Assembly (NCBI RefSeq): GCF_030122805.1
Contig: NZ_CP126080.1
Span: 1,121,001-1,185,000 of the forward strand
Source of the DNA: Mesobacillus sp. AQ2
Lineage (GTDB): Bacteria; Bacillota; Bacilli; Bacillales; Cytobacillaceae
Direction of reading: 5' to 3'
Length of the DNA: 64,000 nucleotides
The position numbers were made by a program, and so were the translations under genes. Position 1 is the first letter of the stretch; each line of letters begins with the position of its first letter. The notes under the pieces are model-generated. The model worked only from the letters and a program-made list of their open reading frames with translations. It searched no databases and had not been told where the DNA came from. Shown here one piece after another: positions 35,264 to 43,898 of the stretch.

Positions 35264-37087
35264 GTGACAACGAATTTTTTTAGAATTTTCATGCTTTTAT
35301 TCTTAACAGCGGCAGTTTCTTTCCCGCAATTCGCTTCTGCAATGGCTGAGGTCATATCTTTCAGTCAATCTACCGGAACTGTTGCGTACCAGGGAAACAG
35401 TGTACCTGGATATGTTACGTTTGAGCTGAAAACGAGTGAACCGACTCGCGGGCATATTTTAGCGGTAGGCAATGGTGTCCAGACTCAAATCAACCTATCA
35501 AGTACAGATTTTAAAACAGTACATAGAATAGATTGGGTGCCATGGGATGATACGAAGAAAGCTCCATTGCCTCCGGGTGAATACCAGCTAAAGGCGTATT
35601 TATCAGACCAGGGCTATAACCAGATGCAAGGTTATCCGCTCGGAAAACTGACCGTTGTGGCGGAGACGAATCCAAAGCCATTATTCGATCAGGTTTCGAT
35701 TAATCCTTCCATGTTTTCTCCGAAATACGGAGGAGCGGAAAATGTACAAATTCCTTTCAACTTGAACCGACCGGCTGAAGTACAACTGAGCATCTGGCAA
35801 AATGGTGCCGAAGTTTACGCTGGAAGCAAAATGAAGCTTTTGCCTGGCAGCAATTCCGTAAACTGGAACGGAACGGATAAGGCAGGACGAGTTGTTGCGG
35901 ACGGAACCTATGATGTCTACTTTAACTACATCGAGACTGCATTTAACTACCCTGCAACGAAACAGTCAGCACAAAAAGCAGGAACGGTCTCCATTAAGGA
36001 CGGCGACTACAATATACCTCAATGGAGATTGAAAGAAGTTGTTACGGACGCTGTCTTCACCTCTGATATCATCAGCCCGGACGGTGATGGTGTGAACGAC
36101 ACGGTCACAGGGAAATTCACATTGGCAGAGCCGGCAAAAGTATCCGTCTATATTGCGAACGCTGCTGGCGCGCATATGAAAAATGTTGTTGCAGGTCAGT
36201 CATTCCCGGCGGGAACACATTCTTTCACATGGGATGGAACCGACTTTAATGGCGGAAAAGCCGTAAACGGAAACTATTTTATAAAAGTCATGGTAATTGA
36301 AGGCAGTAACACCGGCTATATCTCTTTTACAGATTCAGTCAGGTTTGAAGGCGGCTATGAGTTCAAGGCCCTTCAGCCTGAAAAGCGAGTGAGGGTAACC
36401 TCTGAGACCGCGAAGCTTTCGATCTATCCAATGAGTCAGGGATATACGGCTGTAAAAGGCGATACTTTCCCGTTAATGTCCGAAACAGTTGAAAATGGCC
36501 GGTACGAGGTGCTGGTCAAAGAAGGTGTAACCGGTACGATCAATGTAAGTGATGTGGAACTTGTGGCTGAATCCACTCCGCCGGCAGTTCCTAACACGAT
36601 TGATTACACCGTGGCGAGCGGCGACACACTATGGAAGATTGCTGCTAAGTTCAACAGCAGCATTTCCGATATCGTCACACTGAATGATCTTGATCCAAAT
36701 CAGTATTTATATGTTGGGCAAAAACTGAAGGTGCCAGCTCCGGCTACACCTGAACCGACACCACAGCCAGTGGTATATACGCTCCAAACAGGAGACACTC
36801 TCTGGAAGATTGCCCAAAAATATGGCACAACAATTGATGCCATCGTGAAAGCGAATAATCTGGATCCGGCCAAGTATTTGTATATCGGACAGAAACTTAC
36901 TATTCCATCGACAACTGCTCCGGAACCGCCGGCTGCCCAGCAAGTCATCCATACAGTTGTAAGTGGAGATACACTGTGGAAAATCAGTGTTAAATATGGC
37001 ACAACCATCGATGCGGTTGTGAAAGCAAATAATCTAGATCCGGCAAAATACCTGTATATTGGCCAGAAACTCACCATTCCACGCTAA
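35264..37087 (+). CDS. Secreted LysM protein with FlgD-like Ig domains
   Basis: A 607-residue exported protein. The signal peptide ends near FASAMAE (residues 1-27). Three beta-sandwich segments follow, of which two carry the FlgD-Ig pattern (NWNGTDKAGRVVADGTYDVYF near 205; FTWDGTDFNGGKAVNGNYFIKVMV near 325). An SH3-like stretch lies near 375-435. Three LysM repeats form the C-terminus (about 445-490, 503-548, 562-607), the last two almost identical. It should be held in the cell wall through LysM. Whether it has an enzymatic role is not visible; it looks structural or adhesive. The start is GTG with AGGGGA upstream. Confidence 0.8.
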   Translation: MTTNFFRIFMLLFLTAAVSFPQFASAMAEVISFSQSTGTVAYQGNSVPGYVTFELKTSEPTRGHILAVGNGVQTQINLSSTDFKTVHRIDWVPWDDTKKAPLPPGEYQLKAYLSDQGYNQMQGYPLGKLTVVAETNPKPLFDQVSINPSMFSPKYGGAENVQIPFNLNRPAEVQLSIWQNGAEVYAGSKMKLLPGSNSVNWNGTDKAGRVVADGTYDVYFNYIETAFNYPATKQSAQKAGTVSIKDGDYNIPQWRLKEVVTDAVFTSDIISPDGDGVNDTVTGKFTLAEPAKVSVYIANAAGAHMKNVVAGQSFPAGTHSFTWDGTDFNGGKAVNGNYFIKVMVIEGSNTGYISFTDSVRFEGGYEFKALQPEKRVRVTSETAKLSIYPMSQGYTAVKGDTFPLMSETVENGRYEVLVKEGVTGTINVSDVELVAESTPPAVPNTIDYTVASGDTLWKIAAKFNSSISDIVTLNDLDPNQYLYVGQKLKVPAPATPEPTPQPVVYTLQTGDTLWKIAQKYGTTIDAIVKANNLDPAKYLYIGQKLTIPSTTAPEPPAAQQVIHTVVSGDTLWKISVKYGTTIDAVVKANNLDPAKYLYIGQKLTIPR

Positions 37088-37093
37088 AAATCA

Positions 37094-37127
37094 TCACCTG
37101 CTCCTCACCTGGGGGCAGGTTTTTTCA
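37094..37127 (+). terminator. Terminator after the LysM protein
   Basis: ACCTGC pairs with GCAGGT across a loop with internal CC/GG pairing, followed by six T. Confidence 0.7.
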
Positions 37128-37211
37128 TGGCTAATAAGTGTACTTTCCCCAACAGTGTTATATAATTAAAGTTATAATATTCAGAAATTTTTAACTGGAG
37201 GGGGGAAGTTA

Positions 37212-39260
37212 ATGCTTGAATTCAGGGATATCGTCACCCCTGTTGACTGTCTGGTCACAGAGACAACAACTTTGCAGGAGGCAGTGGAAATCTTCAGGGA
37301 GAAGAAATGGAATCTCCTGCCCGTTACTGATACTGAAAAGAACCTTCTGGGAGTTTTTACCCGCAGCGGCTTGTATCAAATGATCCTTGAAGGCAGTCCC
37401 CTTGAAACGGCAATACTTCCATACATAAAGAAGGAAGCTAGATCCATTCGAATCGACACTCCTTATCGCGAGATCGAGCAGATTGTAAAAACAAGCAAGG
37501 TTGGTACCGGCGTGGTGCTGGATGAACAGGATAAAGTCATCGGTTTACTGACCAAGACCGAAATGGTGGTCGCTTTGCTAAAATCTGCGAATACCCTCAA
37601 GGACCAACTGGAAACAATCCTTCAGCACTCCAATATCGGTGTGCTCATGACTGACGGCAGGATGCAGATGATTTATGCAAATGAAGCTTTTACGAAAATC
37701 AGCGGACGGACTCTTGATTCAATTATATCCAGGAAGCTCGGCGATATTTTTCCTGGGTTGCTGAATGGAGATGACACGCCTCATCATTATGAAAAATTTA
37801 AATCGATTCTTCATATCTCTTCCTATGAAACAGTGAACCATGAAGAAGGGAAAATCCTGTTATTCCAGGATATTTCTGAATTTGAAAAAATGGCAGAAGA
37901 ACTCGAGACGGTTAAAAAGCTTAAGCTGACAATCGAGACGACACTCGAGAATGCATATGATGGAATCCTGATGACGGACGAAAAAAACATCATCACCATG
38001 GTCAGCCCGCCATTGCTCGAACTGTTCAACCTGGAGAAAACAGAAGTTTTATATAAACCAGTCGAGCAAGTCCTTCCGCAACTGAAGCTTGGCAATGTGT
38101 TCCGGTCGGAAATGGCGGAAGTCAGCGACTTTAACGAGTTGAACGGTATCCGATATATTGTCCATCGAATTCCAATCAAGAAGGATGGCAAGGTGATCGG
38201 AGCGATTGGCAAAGTGATGTTCCGCCAGTTGAATGAGGTCAGCGAGTTGTTCAAGCGACTTCAAAAAGCTGAGAACAAGGCAAGCTTTTACCACCAGCAG
38301 CTGCAGAAATCCGAGTCGGCCAGGTTCACATGGGACCATATTTTCAGCAAGGATTCTTACATGGAAAAATTAAAGAAAAGTGCAGCCAAAGCAGCGAAAG
38401 GCAGATCCACTGTATTGATTAGAGGTGAAAGTGGTACAGGGAAAGAATTGTTCGCACATGCCATCCATAACAGCAGTGCCCGAAGTGAAGGGAAATTCGT
38501 TGTCGTCAATTGCGCAGCCATCCCTGAAGACCTGCTAGAATCCGAGTTCTTCGGTTATGAAGAAGGTGCCTTTACGGGGGCGAAACAGCGCGGCAAGATT
38601 GGGAAGTTCGACCTTGCCAATGGAGGCACGCTTTTCCTCGATGAAATAGGCGATATGTCTCTGTCCCTTCAGGCCAAACTGCTAAGAGTCCTGCAGGAGC
38701 GAGAGTTTTACAGGGTAGGCGGAAATGTGCGCGTGAAGGTCGATGTCCGTATTATCGCTGCGACAAACCGTAACCTGGAAGAGATGGTAAGGCAGGGGGA
38801 GTTCAGGGAAGACCTTTACTACCGACTGAATGTCATTTCCTTGAATATTCCGCCGCTGAGGGACCGCGTTCAGGATGTTGAGTATTTGATTACTGAATTA
38901 ATGAAAGAATTGAACTCCATGCTGGGTACGAGCATCACCGGCATCTCATCACAGGCAAAAACAGCACTCCTTCGCTATGAATGGCCGGGCAATGTGCGTG
39001 AATTGCGGAATGTCCTGGAGCGCGCAATGACCTTTGCCGAGCATGGGAAAATACAGTCAGAGGATCTGCCGGATTACTTACTGTCGCAACTATCCAGCCC
39101 ACTTATCGAACAAATCAGCCTTGCAGAAGATGCCGAGCTTGGCGCGATCAGAAAGGCCCTCTCCCAGACAAACGGAAACAAGGCAAAGGCAGCAAAACTT
39201 TTGGGGATCAGCCGTTCAGGATTATATGAAAAAATAAAGAAATACCAGCTGAGCGTATAG
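37212..39260 (+). CDS. Sigma-54-dependent activator with CBS pair and PAS domains
   Basis: A 682-residue enhancer-binding protein. Two CBS motifs span about residues 5-120, two PAS-like domains about 130-225 and 240-340, and the AAA+ domain about 370-610: Walker A GESGTGKE at 405-412, the sigma-54 contact loop GAFTGA at 452-457 and Walker B LFLDEIG at 474-480. A Fis-type helix-turn-helix ends the protein (about 655-678). CBS domains often sense adenine nucleotides or CoA-like ligands, and PAS domains small molecules. Two sigma-54 promoters with identical palindromes flank this gene at 34.3 and 39.6 kb, which makes it the likely activator of both. BkdR and AcoR of B. subtilis are functional parallels. 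Confidence 0.9.
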   Translation: MLEFRDIVTPVDCLVTETTTLQEAVEIFREKKWNLLPVTDTEKNLLGVFTRSGLYQMILEGSPLETAILPYIKKEARSIRIDTPYREIEQIVKTSKVGTGVVLDEQDKVIGLLTKTEMVVALLKSANTLKDQLETILQHSNIGVLMTDGRMQMIYANEAFTKISGRTLDSIISRKLGDIFPGLLNGDDTPHHYEKFKSILHISSYETVNHEEGKILLFQDISEFEKMAEELETVKKLKLTIETTLENAYDGILMTDEKNIITMVSPPLLELFNLEKTEVLYKPVEQVLPQLKLGNVFRSEMAEVSDFNELNGIRYIVHRIPIKKDGKVIGAIGKVMFRQLNEVSELFKRLQKAENKASFYHQQLQKSESARFTWDHIFSKDSYMEKLKKSAAKAAKGRSTVLIRGESGTGKELFAHAIHNSSARSEGKFVVVNCAAIPEDLLESEFFGYEEGAFTGAKQRGKIGKFDLANGGTLFLDEIGDMSLSLQAKLLRVLQEREFYRVGGNVRVKVDVRIIAATNRNLEEMVRQGEFREDLYYRLNVISLNIPPLRDRVQDVEYLITELMKELNSMLGTSITGISSQAKTALLRYEWPGNVRELRNVLERAMTFAEHGKIQSEDLPDYLLSQLSSPLIEQISLAEDAELGAIRKALSQTNGNKAKAAKLLGISRSGLYEKIKKYQLSV

Positions 39261-39270
39261 CATGTCATTT

Positions 39271-39375
39271 GCGAACTGGAAAAAACACGTGTTTTTTTCC
39301 AGTTCGCCAATAAATCTTGGAAATCGCCAATAAAGTTGTGAACTCCGCCAATAAAAATAAAAAATCGCTAATATA
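39271..39375. repeat. Terminator hairpin plus phased array of CGCCAAT words (inverted copy of the 7.1-kb type)
   Basis: GCGAACTGGAAAAAA and TTTTTTTCCAGTTCGC form a long hairpin (39271-39307), followed by CGCCAAT-type words at 39305, 39325, 39346 and 39366, steps of 20-21 bp. On the minus strand this reads as ATTGGCG words ending in GAACTGGAAA, the same order as the array at 7.1 kb. The hairpin probably ends the activator transcript. Confidence 0.9.
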
Positions 39376-39536
39376 TCCATAACGGATCAATTATAAAACT
39401 GATTTAACACCAATTATGTTGACTCCTTATAATTAAATGAGCCAAAAGGCAGGATTTTCTACTCGATAAGTTGTCAGGCTGAATTTTATAAGCGATATTC
39501 CGTCGAATTAACCTTCTCGTTATATGTCCAACCATG

Positions 39537-39555
39537 GTGTCCAATTTCCGGACAC
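39537..39555. promoter_or_regulatory. Palindromic upstream activator site, second copy
   Basis: GTGTCC and GGACAC are perfect complements around seven bases. The core TGTCC-N7-GGACA is identical to that at 34249. The centre is about 97 bp before the predicted start, 22 bp (two helical turns) further out than in the first promoter, so both sites face the same side of the helix. Confidence 0.75.
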
Positions 39556-39615
39556 TATGATTTACATTCATATCGATTCCTGCCTTGAAATACCGTATTT
39601 ATCATTTTTAGAAAA

Positions 39616-39633
39616 TTGGCATAATTATTGCAT
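39616..39633 (+). promoter_or_regulatory. Sigma-54 (SigL) promoter of the acyl-CoA operon
   Basis: TTGGCAT, five bases, TTGCA, with GG (39618-39619) and GC (39630-39631) 12 bp apart. It lies about 50 bp before the first operon gene. Confidence 0.87.
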
Positions 39634-39681
39634 ATAAAAATATGAATGCGTTTTCTAATATAACCAGGGGGGAAGCTTTAT

Positions 39682-41205
39682 ATGGATATTGGGTCATATT
39701 TAGCGCAAAATGCCAGGAAAACACCAGAGAAGCTTGCGATCGTGTGTGAGGGAAGGAGCTTTACGTACCAGCAGTTTAATGAGGAAGTGAACAAGCTTGC
39801 CCATGGGCTGCTCAGTCTGGGGATTCACAAAGGCGATAGAATTGCTTTAATGATGAAGAACTCTGATCAGTTTGTGTTTGCATTTTTTGCAGGTGCTAAA
39901 ATCGGGGCGGTCATTGTGCCGGTGAATTTCCGCCTGACAGCCTCAGAGGTTCATTACATACTGGAACAGTCCGGGACTGTGCTGGTAATTTGCGATGATG
40001 AGTTCGAGGAGATCATCACTTCAGCAGGCGAAGGAACAAATGCAGCCCATGTCATCACGACTGGAACCCCAAAAGCAGTTGGACATCATTCATTCGAAAA
40101 TGTCCTTTCCGAAAATTCCGCGGAACCACGAATTGAGGTCAGTGATGACGATGACCTTGAAATCCTGTATACATCCGGGACGACCGGCAGGCCAAAAGGA
40201 GCACTGTTTGACCATAAACGAGTATTCAATGTTGGCCTGACAATGATGATCAGCATGGCCATTAACCAGGAGGAACGTATCCTCCACATCGCCCCGCTGT
40301 TCCACTCGGCACAGCTTAATTTATTCCTGATTTCAGGTGTCGTACTGGGAGCAACCCATATCATCCATCGCGAATTCCACCCGGTCACAACCCTGCAGGC
40401 GATTCAACAGCATAAAATCACCCACTTCTTTGGGGTCCCTGCCATGTACAACTTCATGCTCCAGGTTCCTAATGCAGGGGATTATGATCTTTCACCGATT
40501 AAAAGATGCGGCTATGGTGCTGCGCCAATGGCCCCCGAACTCGTACGGAAGAGCATGGAATTATTCAGGACTGATCAATTTTATAATCTGTGCGGACTGA
40601 CCGAAGCTGGTCCTGGCGGCATCCTGCTTGGTCCTGAAGGACATAAACACCATCTTGGAAAAGGAGGGAAGGCTGCTTTCCTGACCGAAGCAAGGGTGGT
40701 CGATGAAGAAGGCAAGGATATAAAACCTGGAGCTGTTGGCGAATTCGTCATCAAAGGCGAATCCATCATGAAGGAATATTACAAGAAGCCGGAAGAAACG
40801 GCAAAAACGATTAAAGATGGCTGGCTTTATACAGGTGATCTGGCCACGATCGATGAAGCAGGATATATCACCCTTGTTGACCGGAAAAAAGACATGATCA
40901 TTTCCGGCGGCGAAAATGTATACTCCATCGAGGTGGAAGAAGTACTTTATGAACACCCGGCCGTATTGGAGGCAGCAATTATCGGTATCCCTGATGAAGT
41001 TTGGGGTGAAGCCGTCTGTGCAGTCATTGTGCCTAAGAAGGATGCGGTTGTTGATGAGCAGGAGTTAAAGAGTTTTTGCCGCCAAAAACTTGCAGGCTAT
41101 AAAGTTCCGAGAAAAATATTTATTGAAGAAGCATTGCCAAGGAATGCTTCAGGTAAAATCCTGAAATACCAACTTCGCCAGAAACTGAATGAAGTGAAAC
41201 TTTAA
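39682..41205 (+). CDS. Acyl-CoA ligase (class I adenylate-forming), first gene of the sigma-54 operon
   Basis: A 507-residue AMP-forming acyl-CoA synthetase. The P-loop-like YTSGTTGRPKG is at residues 163-173, the A5-type motif YNLCGLTEAGPGG near 294, the A7-type GWLYTGDLATID near 375 and the catalytic lysine is in RNASGKILKYQLR near 492. It joins a carboxylic acid to CoA with ATP. Chain length or branching cannot be read from sequence. Start ATG follows GGGGGGA. It is the first of six genes that together look like an acid-degradation pathway. Confidence 0.87.
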   Translation: MDIGSYLAQNARKTPEKLAIVCEGRSFTYQQFNEEVNKLAHGLLSLGIHKGDRIALMMKNSDQFVFAFFAGAKIGAVIVPVNFRLTASEVHYILEQSGTVLVICDDEFEEIITSAGEGTNAAHVITTGTPKAVGHHSFENVLSENSAEPRIEVSDDDDLEILYTSGTTGRPKGALFDHKRVFNVGLTMMISMAINQEERILHIAPLFHSAQLNLFLISGVVLGATHIIHREFHPVTTLQAIQQHKITHFFGVPAMYNFMLQVPNAGDYDLSPIKRCGYGAAPMAPELVRKSMELFRTDQFYNLCGLTEAGPGGILLGPEGHKHHLGKGGKAAFLTEARVVDEEGKDIKPGAVGEFVIKGESIMKEYYKKPEETAKTIKDGWLYTGDLATIDEAGYITLVDRKKDMIISGGENVYSIEVEEVLYEHPAVLEAAIIGIPDEVWGEAVCAVIVPKKDAVVDEQELKSFCRQKLAGYKVPRKIFIEEALPRNASGKILKYQLRQKLNEVKL

Positions 41206-41234
41206 TAGTTTGATAGAAAGAGGGAGATAAAAAA

Positions 41235-42380
41235 ATGAAACACCCTTATTTAACGAATGACCATGAAATTTTCCGCAGGTCGCTTAGGAAGTTTTTAGAG
41301 AAGGAAGCATATCCTTTCTACGACCAGTGGGAAGAGGAGCGGATGATTCCGCGCTCCTTCTGGGAGAAAATGGGCGAGCAGGGCTATCTTTGCCCTGATA
41401 TTGATGAGGAATACGGCGGCAGTGAAGTAGACTGGGGCTTTGCGGTTGTCATCAATGAAGAGCTCGAGCGTGTAGGCTCAGGACTGGTTGGAGTAGGATT
41501 GCATAATGATATTGTTGTTCCGTATATCACCGCATATGGAACAGATGAACAGAAAAAACGCTGGCTGCCAAAATGTACGACTGGCGAGATCATTACCGCG
41601 ATTGCGATGACAGAGCCGGGTACCGGTTCGGATCTGGCGAATATCCAGACGACAGCAATCCTTGATGGTGACCACTATATTCTAAATGGGCAAAAAACCT
41701 TCATCACCAACGGCATCCAATCTGATTTGATTGTCGTTGCCTGTAAAACCGATCCTAAAGCGAACCCGAAGCATAAAGGAGTCAGCTTGCTTGTCGTTGA
41801 GCGTGACACACCAGGTTTTTCACGAGGGAGGAAACTGAATAAGGTTGGGCTTCACTGCCAGGATACGGCAGAGCTCATATTCGAGGATTGCCGGGTACCT
41901 AAGGAGAATCTGTTGGGTGAGGAAGGTAAGGGATTCCTCTATTTAATGGAAAAGCTTCAGCAGGAACGCCTTCTGGTTGCGATTGCGGCACAGACAGCGT
42001 CTGAGGTCATGCTCAAGCAGACGATAGAGTATGTCAAAAGCCGTGAAGCCTTTGGCAAACCTGTCAGCAAATTTCAAAACACGCAATTCAAGATTGTTGA
42101 GATGGCGACAGAAATCGAAATGGGCAGAGCTTTCCTTGACCAGCTGATTGCCGAGCATATCGAGGGCAAGGATGTGGTCACAAAGGTATCGATGGCGAAG
42201 TGGAAGCTGACAGACAGCGCGAGGAAAATTGCCGCGGAATGCATGCAGCTGCATGGCGGTTATGGATATATGGAAGAATACGAGATCGCGAGAAGATTCC
42301 GTGATATTCCGGTTGCCAGCATCTATGCCGGGACAAACGAAATCATGAAAACTATCATTGCTAAAAACCTTGGATTATAG
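41235..42380 (+). CDS. Acyl-CoA dehydrogenase, LCAD/IVD-type catalytic base
   Basis: A 381-residue flavoprotein. The signature AMTEPGTGSDLANI is near residue 124 and the C-terminal motif HGGYGYMEEYEIARRFRD near 340. The usual catalytic glutamate of short- and medium-chain enzymes (YEGT) is replaced by A365 in YAGTNEIM. However, E244 in LQQERLLVA stands where long-chain and isovaleryl-CoA dehydrogenases carry their base, so the enzyme should be active. That type handles long or branched chains. The gene is 29 bp after the ligase. Confidence 0.88.
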   Translation: MKHPYLTNDHEIFRRSLRKFLEKEAYPFYDQWEEERMIPRSFWEKMGEQGYLCPDIDEEYGGSEVDWGFAVVINEELERVGSGLVGVGLHNDIVVPYITAYGTDEQKKRWLPKCTTGEIITAIAMTEPGTGSDLANIQTTAILDGDHYILNGQKTFITNGIQSDLIVVACKTDPKANPKHKGVSLLVVERDTPGFSRGRKLNKVGLHCQDTAELIFEDCRVPKENLLGEEGKGFLYLMEKLQQERLLVAIAAQTASEVMLKQTIEYVKSREAFGKPVSKFQNTQFKIVEMATEIEMGRAFLDQLIAEHIEGKDVVTKVSMAKWKLTDSARKIAAECMQLHGGYGYMEEYEIARRFRDIPVASIYAGTNEIMKTIIAKNLGL

Positions 42381-42411
42381 ACTAACAGACAATCAGAAAG
42401 GAAGATGAAGC

Positions 42412-43566
42412 ATGCGTGAAGTGGTAATCGTCGAAGCCGTCAGGACACCTGTCGGCAGGAGAAAAGGGTTGTTAAAGGATATCAGGCCGGATGAACTGGC
42501 TGCAGGAGTTTTGAAAGAGGTTGTGAAGCGGGCTGGAATTGATGCGGGGCTGGTGGAAGATGTCATCTTTGGCTGTGTGACACAGTCAGGAGAACAGGCC
42601 GGAGATATTGCCAGGGTAGCCGCTTTGACTGCTGGTTTCCCGATTGAAGTTCCAGGAACGACCATTGACCGCCAATGCGGATCCAGTCAGCAGGCAGTCC
42701 ATTTTGCTGCCCAGGCGATTCTTTCGGGGGACATGGATGTCGTCATTGCCGGCGGCGTTGAAAATATGACCCGTGTTCCAATGGGGTCGAATTACCAGGA
42801 CGCCAACCCTTTCAGTCCTAAATTAAGAGAGCAATACGAGATGATCCATCAAGGACTATCAGCAGAACGGATTGCGGAGAAATACGGTTTTACCCGCCGG
42901 GAGCTTGATGAATTCTCTGCGGAAAGCCACCGCCGGGCTTTGAAGGCGCAGGCTGAAGGTTATTTTGAAAAAGAAATCATGCCGATGGAGGTCACACTAG
43001 AAAATGGTGAAACGATTTCGATGACGGAGGACTCAGGGCCGCGTGAAGGAACGACACCTGAAGTGTTGGCCGGGCTGAAAACGGTGTTTAAAGAGGATGG
43101 TGTCATCCATGCAGGGAACTCGAGCCAGATCAGTGACGGAGCAGGAGCGCTGCTGTTGATGAGCCGTGAAAAAGCAGAAGAGCTTGGCTTGAAACCGCGC
43201 TTCAAGGTCCACACCAGGGTAGTGGTAGGTTCAGACCCGACACTGATGCTGACAGGCCCGATTCCTGCCACAGAAAAGGTCCTCAAAAAAGCCGGGCTAA
43301 AGCTTGAGGACATCGATGTATTCGAAGTCAATGAAGCGTTCGCACCTGTCCCGATGGCATGGCTGAAGGAAACAGGCGCAGACCCAGCGAAGCTGAATCC
43401 GAATGGAGGGGCAATTGCGCTCGGTCACCCTCTTGGAGCAAGCGGCGCCCGCCTGATGATTTCGATGATGCACGAACTGGAACGTACCGGCGGCCGATAT
43501 GGCCTGCAAACAATGTGCGAAGGACATGGCATGGCGAACGCCACCATAATTGAGCGGTTAGATTAA
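42412..43566 (+). CDS. Thiolase (acetyl-CoA C-acyltransferase)
   Basis: A 384-residue thiolase. The nucleophile is C89 in DRQCGSSQQAVHFAAQ, the catalytic histidine is in LGHPLGASGAR near 343 and the second cysteine is in TMCEGHGMANA near 370. All three are intact. It catalyses thiolytic cleavage of 3-ketoacyl-CoA, the last step of beta-oxidation, or the reverse. It follows the dehydrogenase in the same operon. A five-unit repeat array separates it from the next gene. Confidence 0.9.
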   Translation: MREVVIVEAVRTPVGRRKGLLKDIRPDELAAGVLKEVVKRAGIDAGLVEDVIFGCVTQSGEQAGDIARVAALTAGFPIEVPGTTIDRQCGSSQQAVHFAAQAILSGDMDVVIAGGVENMTRVPMGSNYQDANPFSPKLREQYEMIHQGLSAERIAEKYGFTRRELDEFSAESHRRALKAQAEGYFEKEIMPMEVTLENGETISMTEDSGPREGTTPEVLAGLKTVFKEDGVIHAGNSSQISDGAGALLLMSREKAEELGLKPRFKVHTRVVVGSDPTLMLTGPIPATEKVLKKAGLKLEDIDVFEVNEAFAPVPMAWLKETGADPAKLNPNGGAIALGHPLGASGARLMISMMHELERTGGRYGLQTMCEGHGMANATIIERLD

Positions 43567-43620
43567 TAGATTCCTAAATACTCATTGATGCTCGAAGTTC
43601 AAAGAAAATAGAAAAACAGG

Positions 43621-43845
43621 TCACCAATAAGGTCTATTGGCGCCTGAAAACAGCGGAAAAAGGGAAAAAGGTCACCAATGAGGTCTATTGGCGCCCGAAA
43701 ACAGCAGAAAAAGGAAAAAGAGGTCACCAATAAGGTCCATTGGTGCCCGAAAACAGCAGAAAAAGGAAAGACAGGTCACCAATGAGGTCCATTGGCGCCT
43801 GAAAACAGCAGAAAAGAGAAAGAATAGGTCACCAATGGAACTTCC
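43621..43845. repeat. Tandem array, 5 units, 51-53-bp period, inverted-repeat units
   Basis: TCACCAAT starts at 43621, 43672, 43724, 43776 and 43829, steps of 51, 52, 52 and 53 bp. Each complete unit pairs CCAAT with ATTGG around a short loop, then carries a GAAAACAGC(A/G)GAAAA-type A-rich linker. The stem word ATTGGCG is the same word used in the 20-bp arrays at 7.1 and 39.3 kb. It sits inside the acyl-CoA operon between thiolase and the second ligase. Confidence 0.9.
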
Positions 43846-43898
43846 ATATACAGCTACTCTGAAAAGCATAAAACGACATTTTATTAGGAGGAATGCAA

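Noticed and set aside
41235..42380. Inactive acyl-CoA dehydrogenase because the YEGT glutamate is alanine
   Set aside because: E244 occupies the alternative base position used by long-chain and isovaleryl-CoA dehydrogenases.
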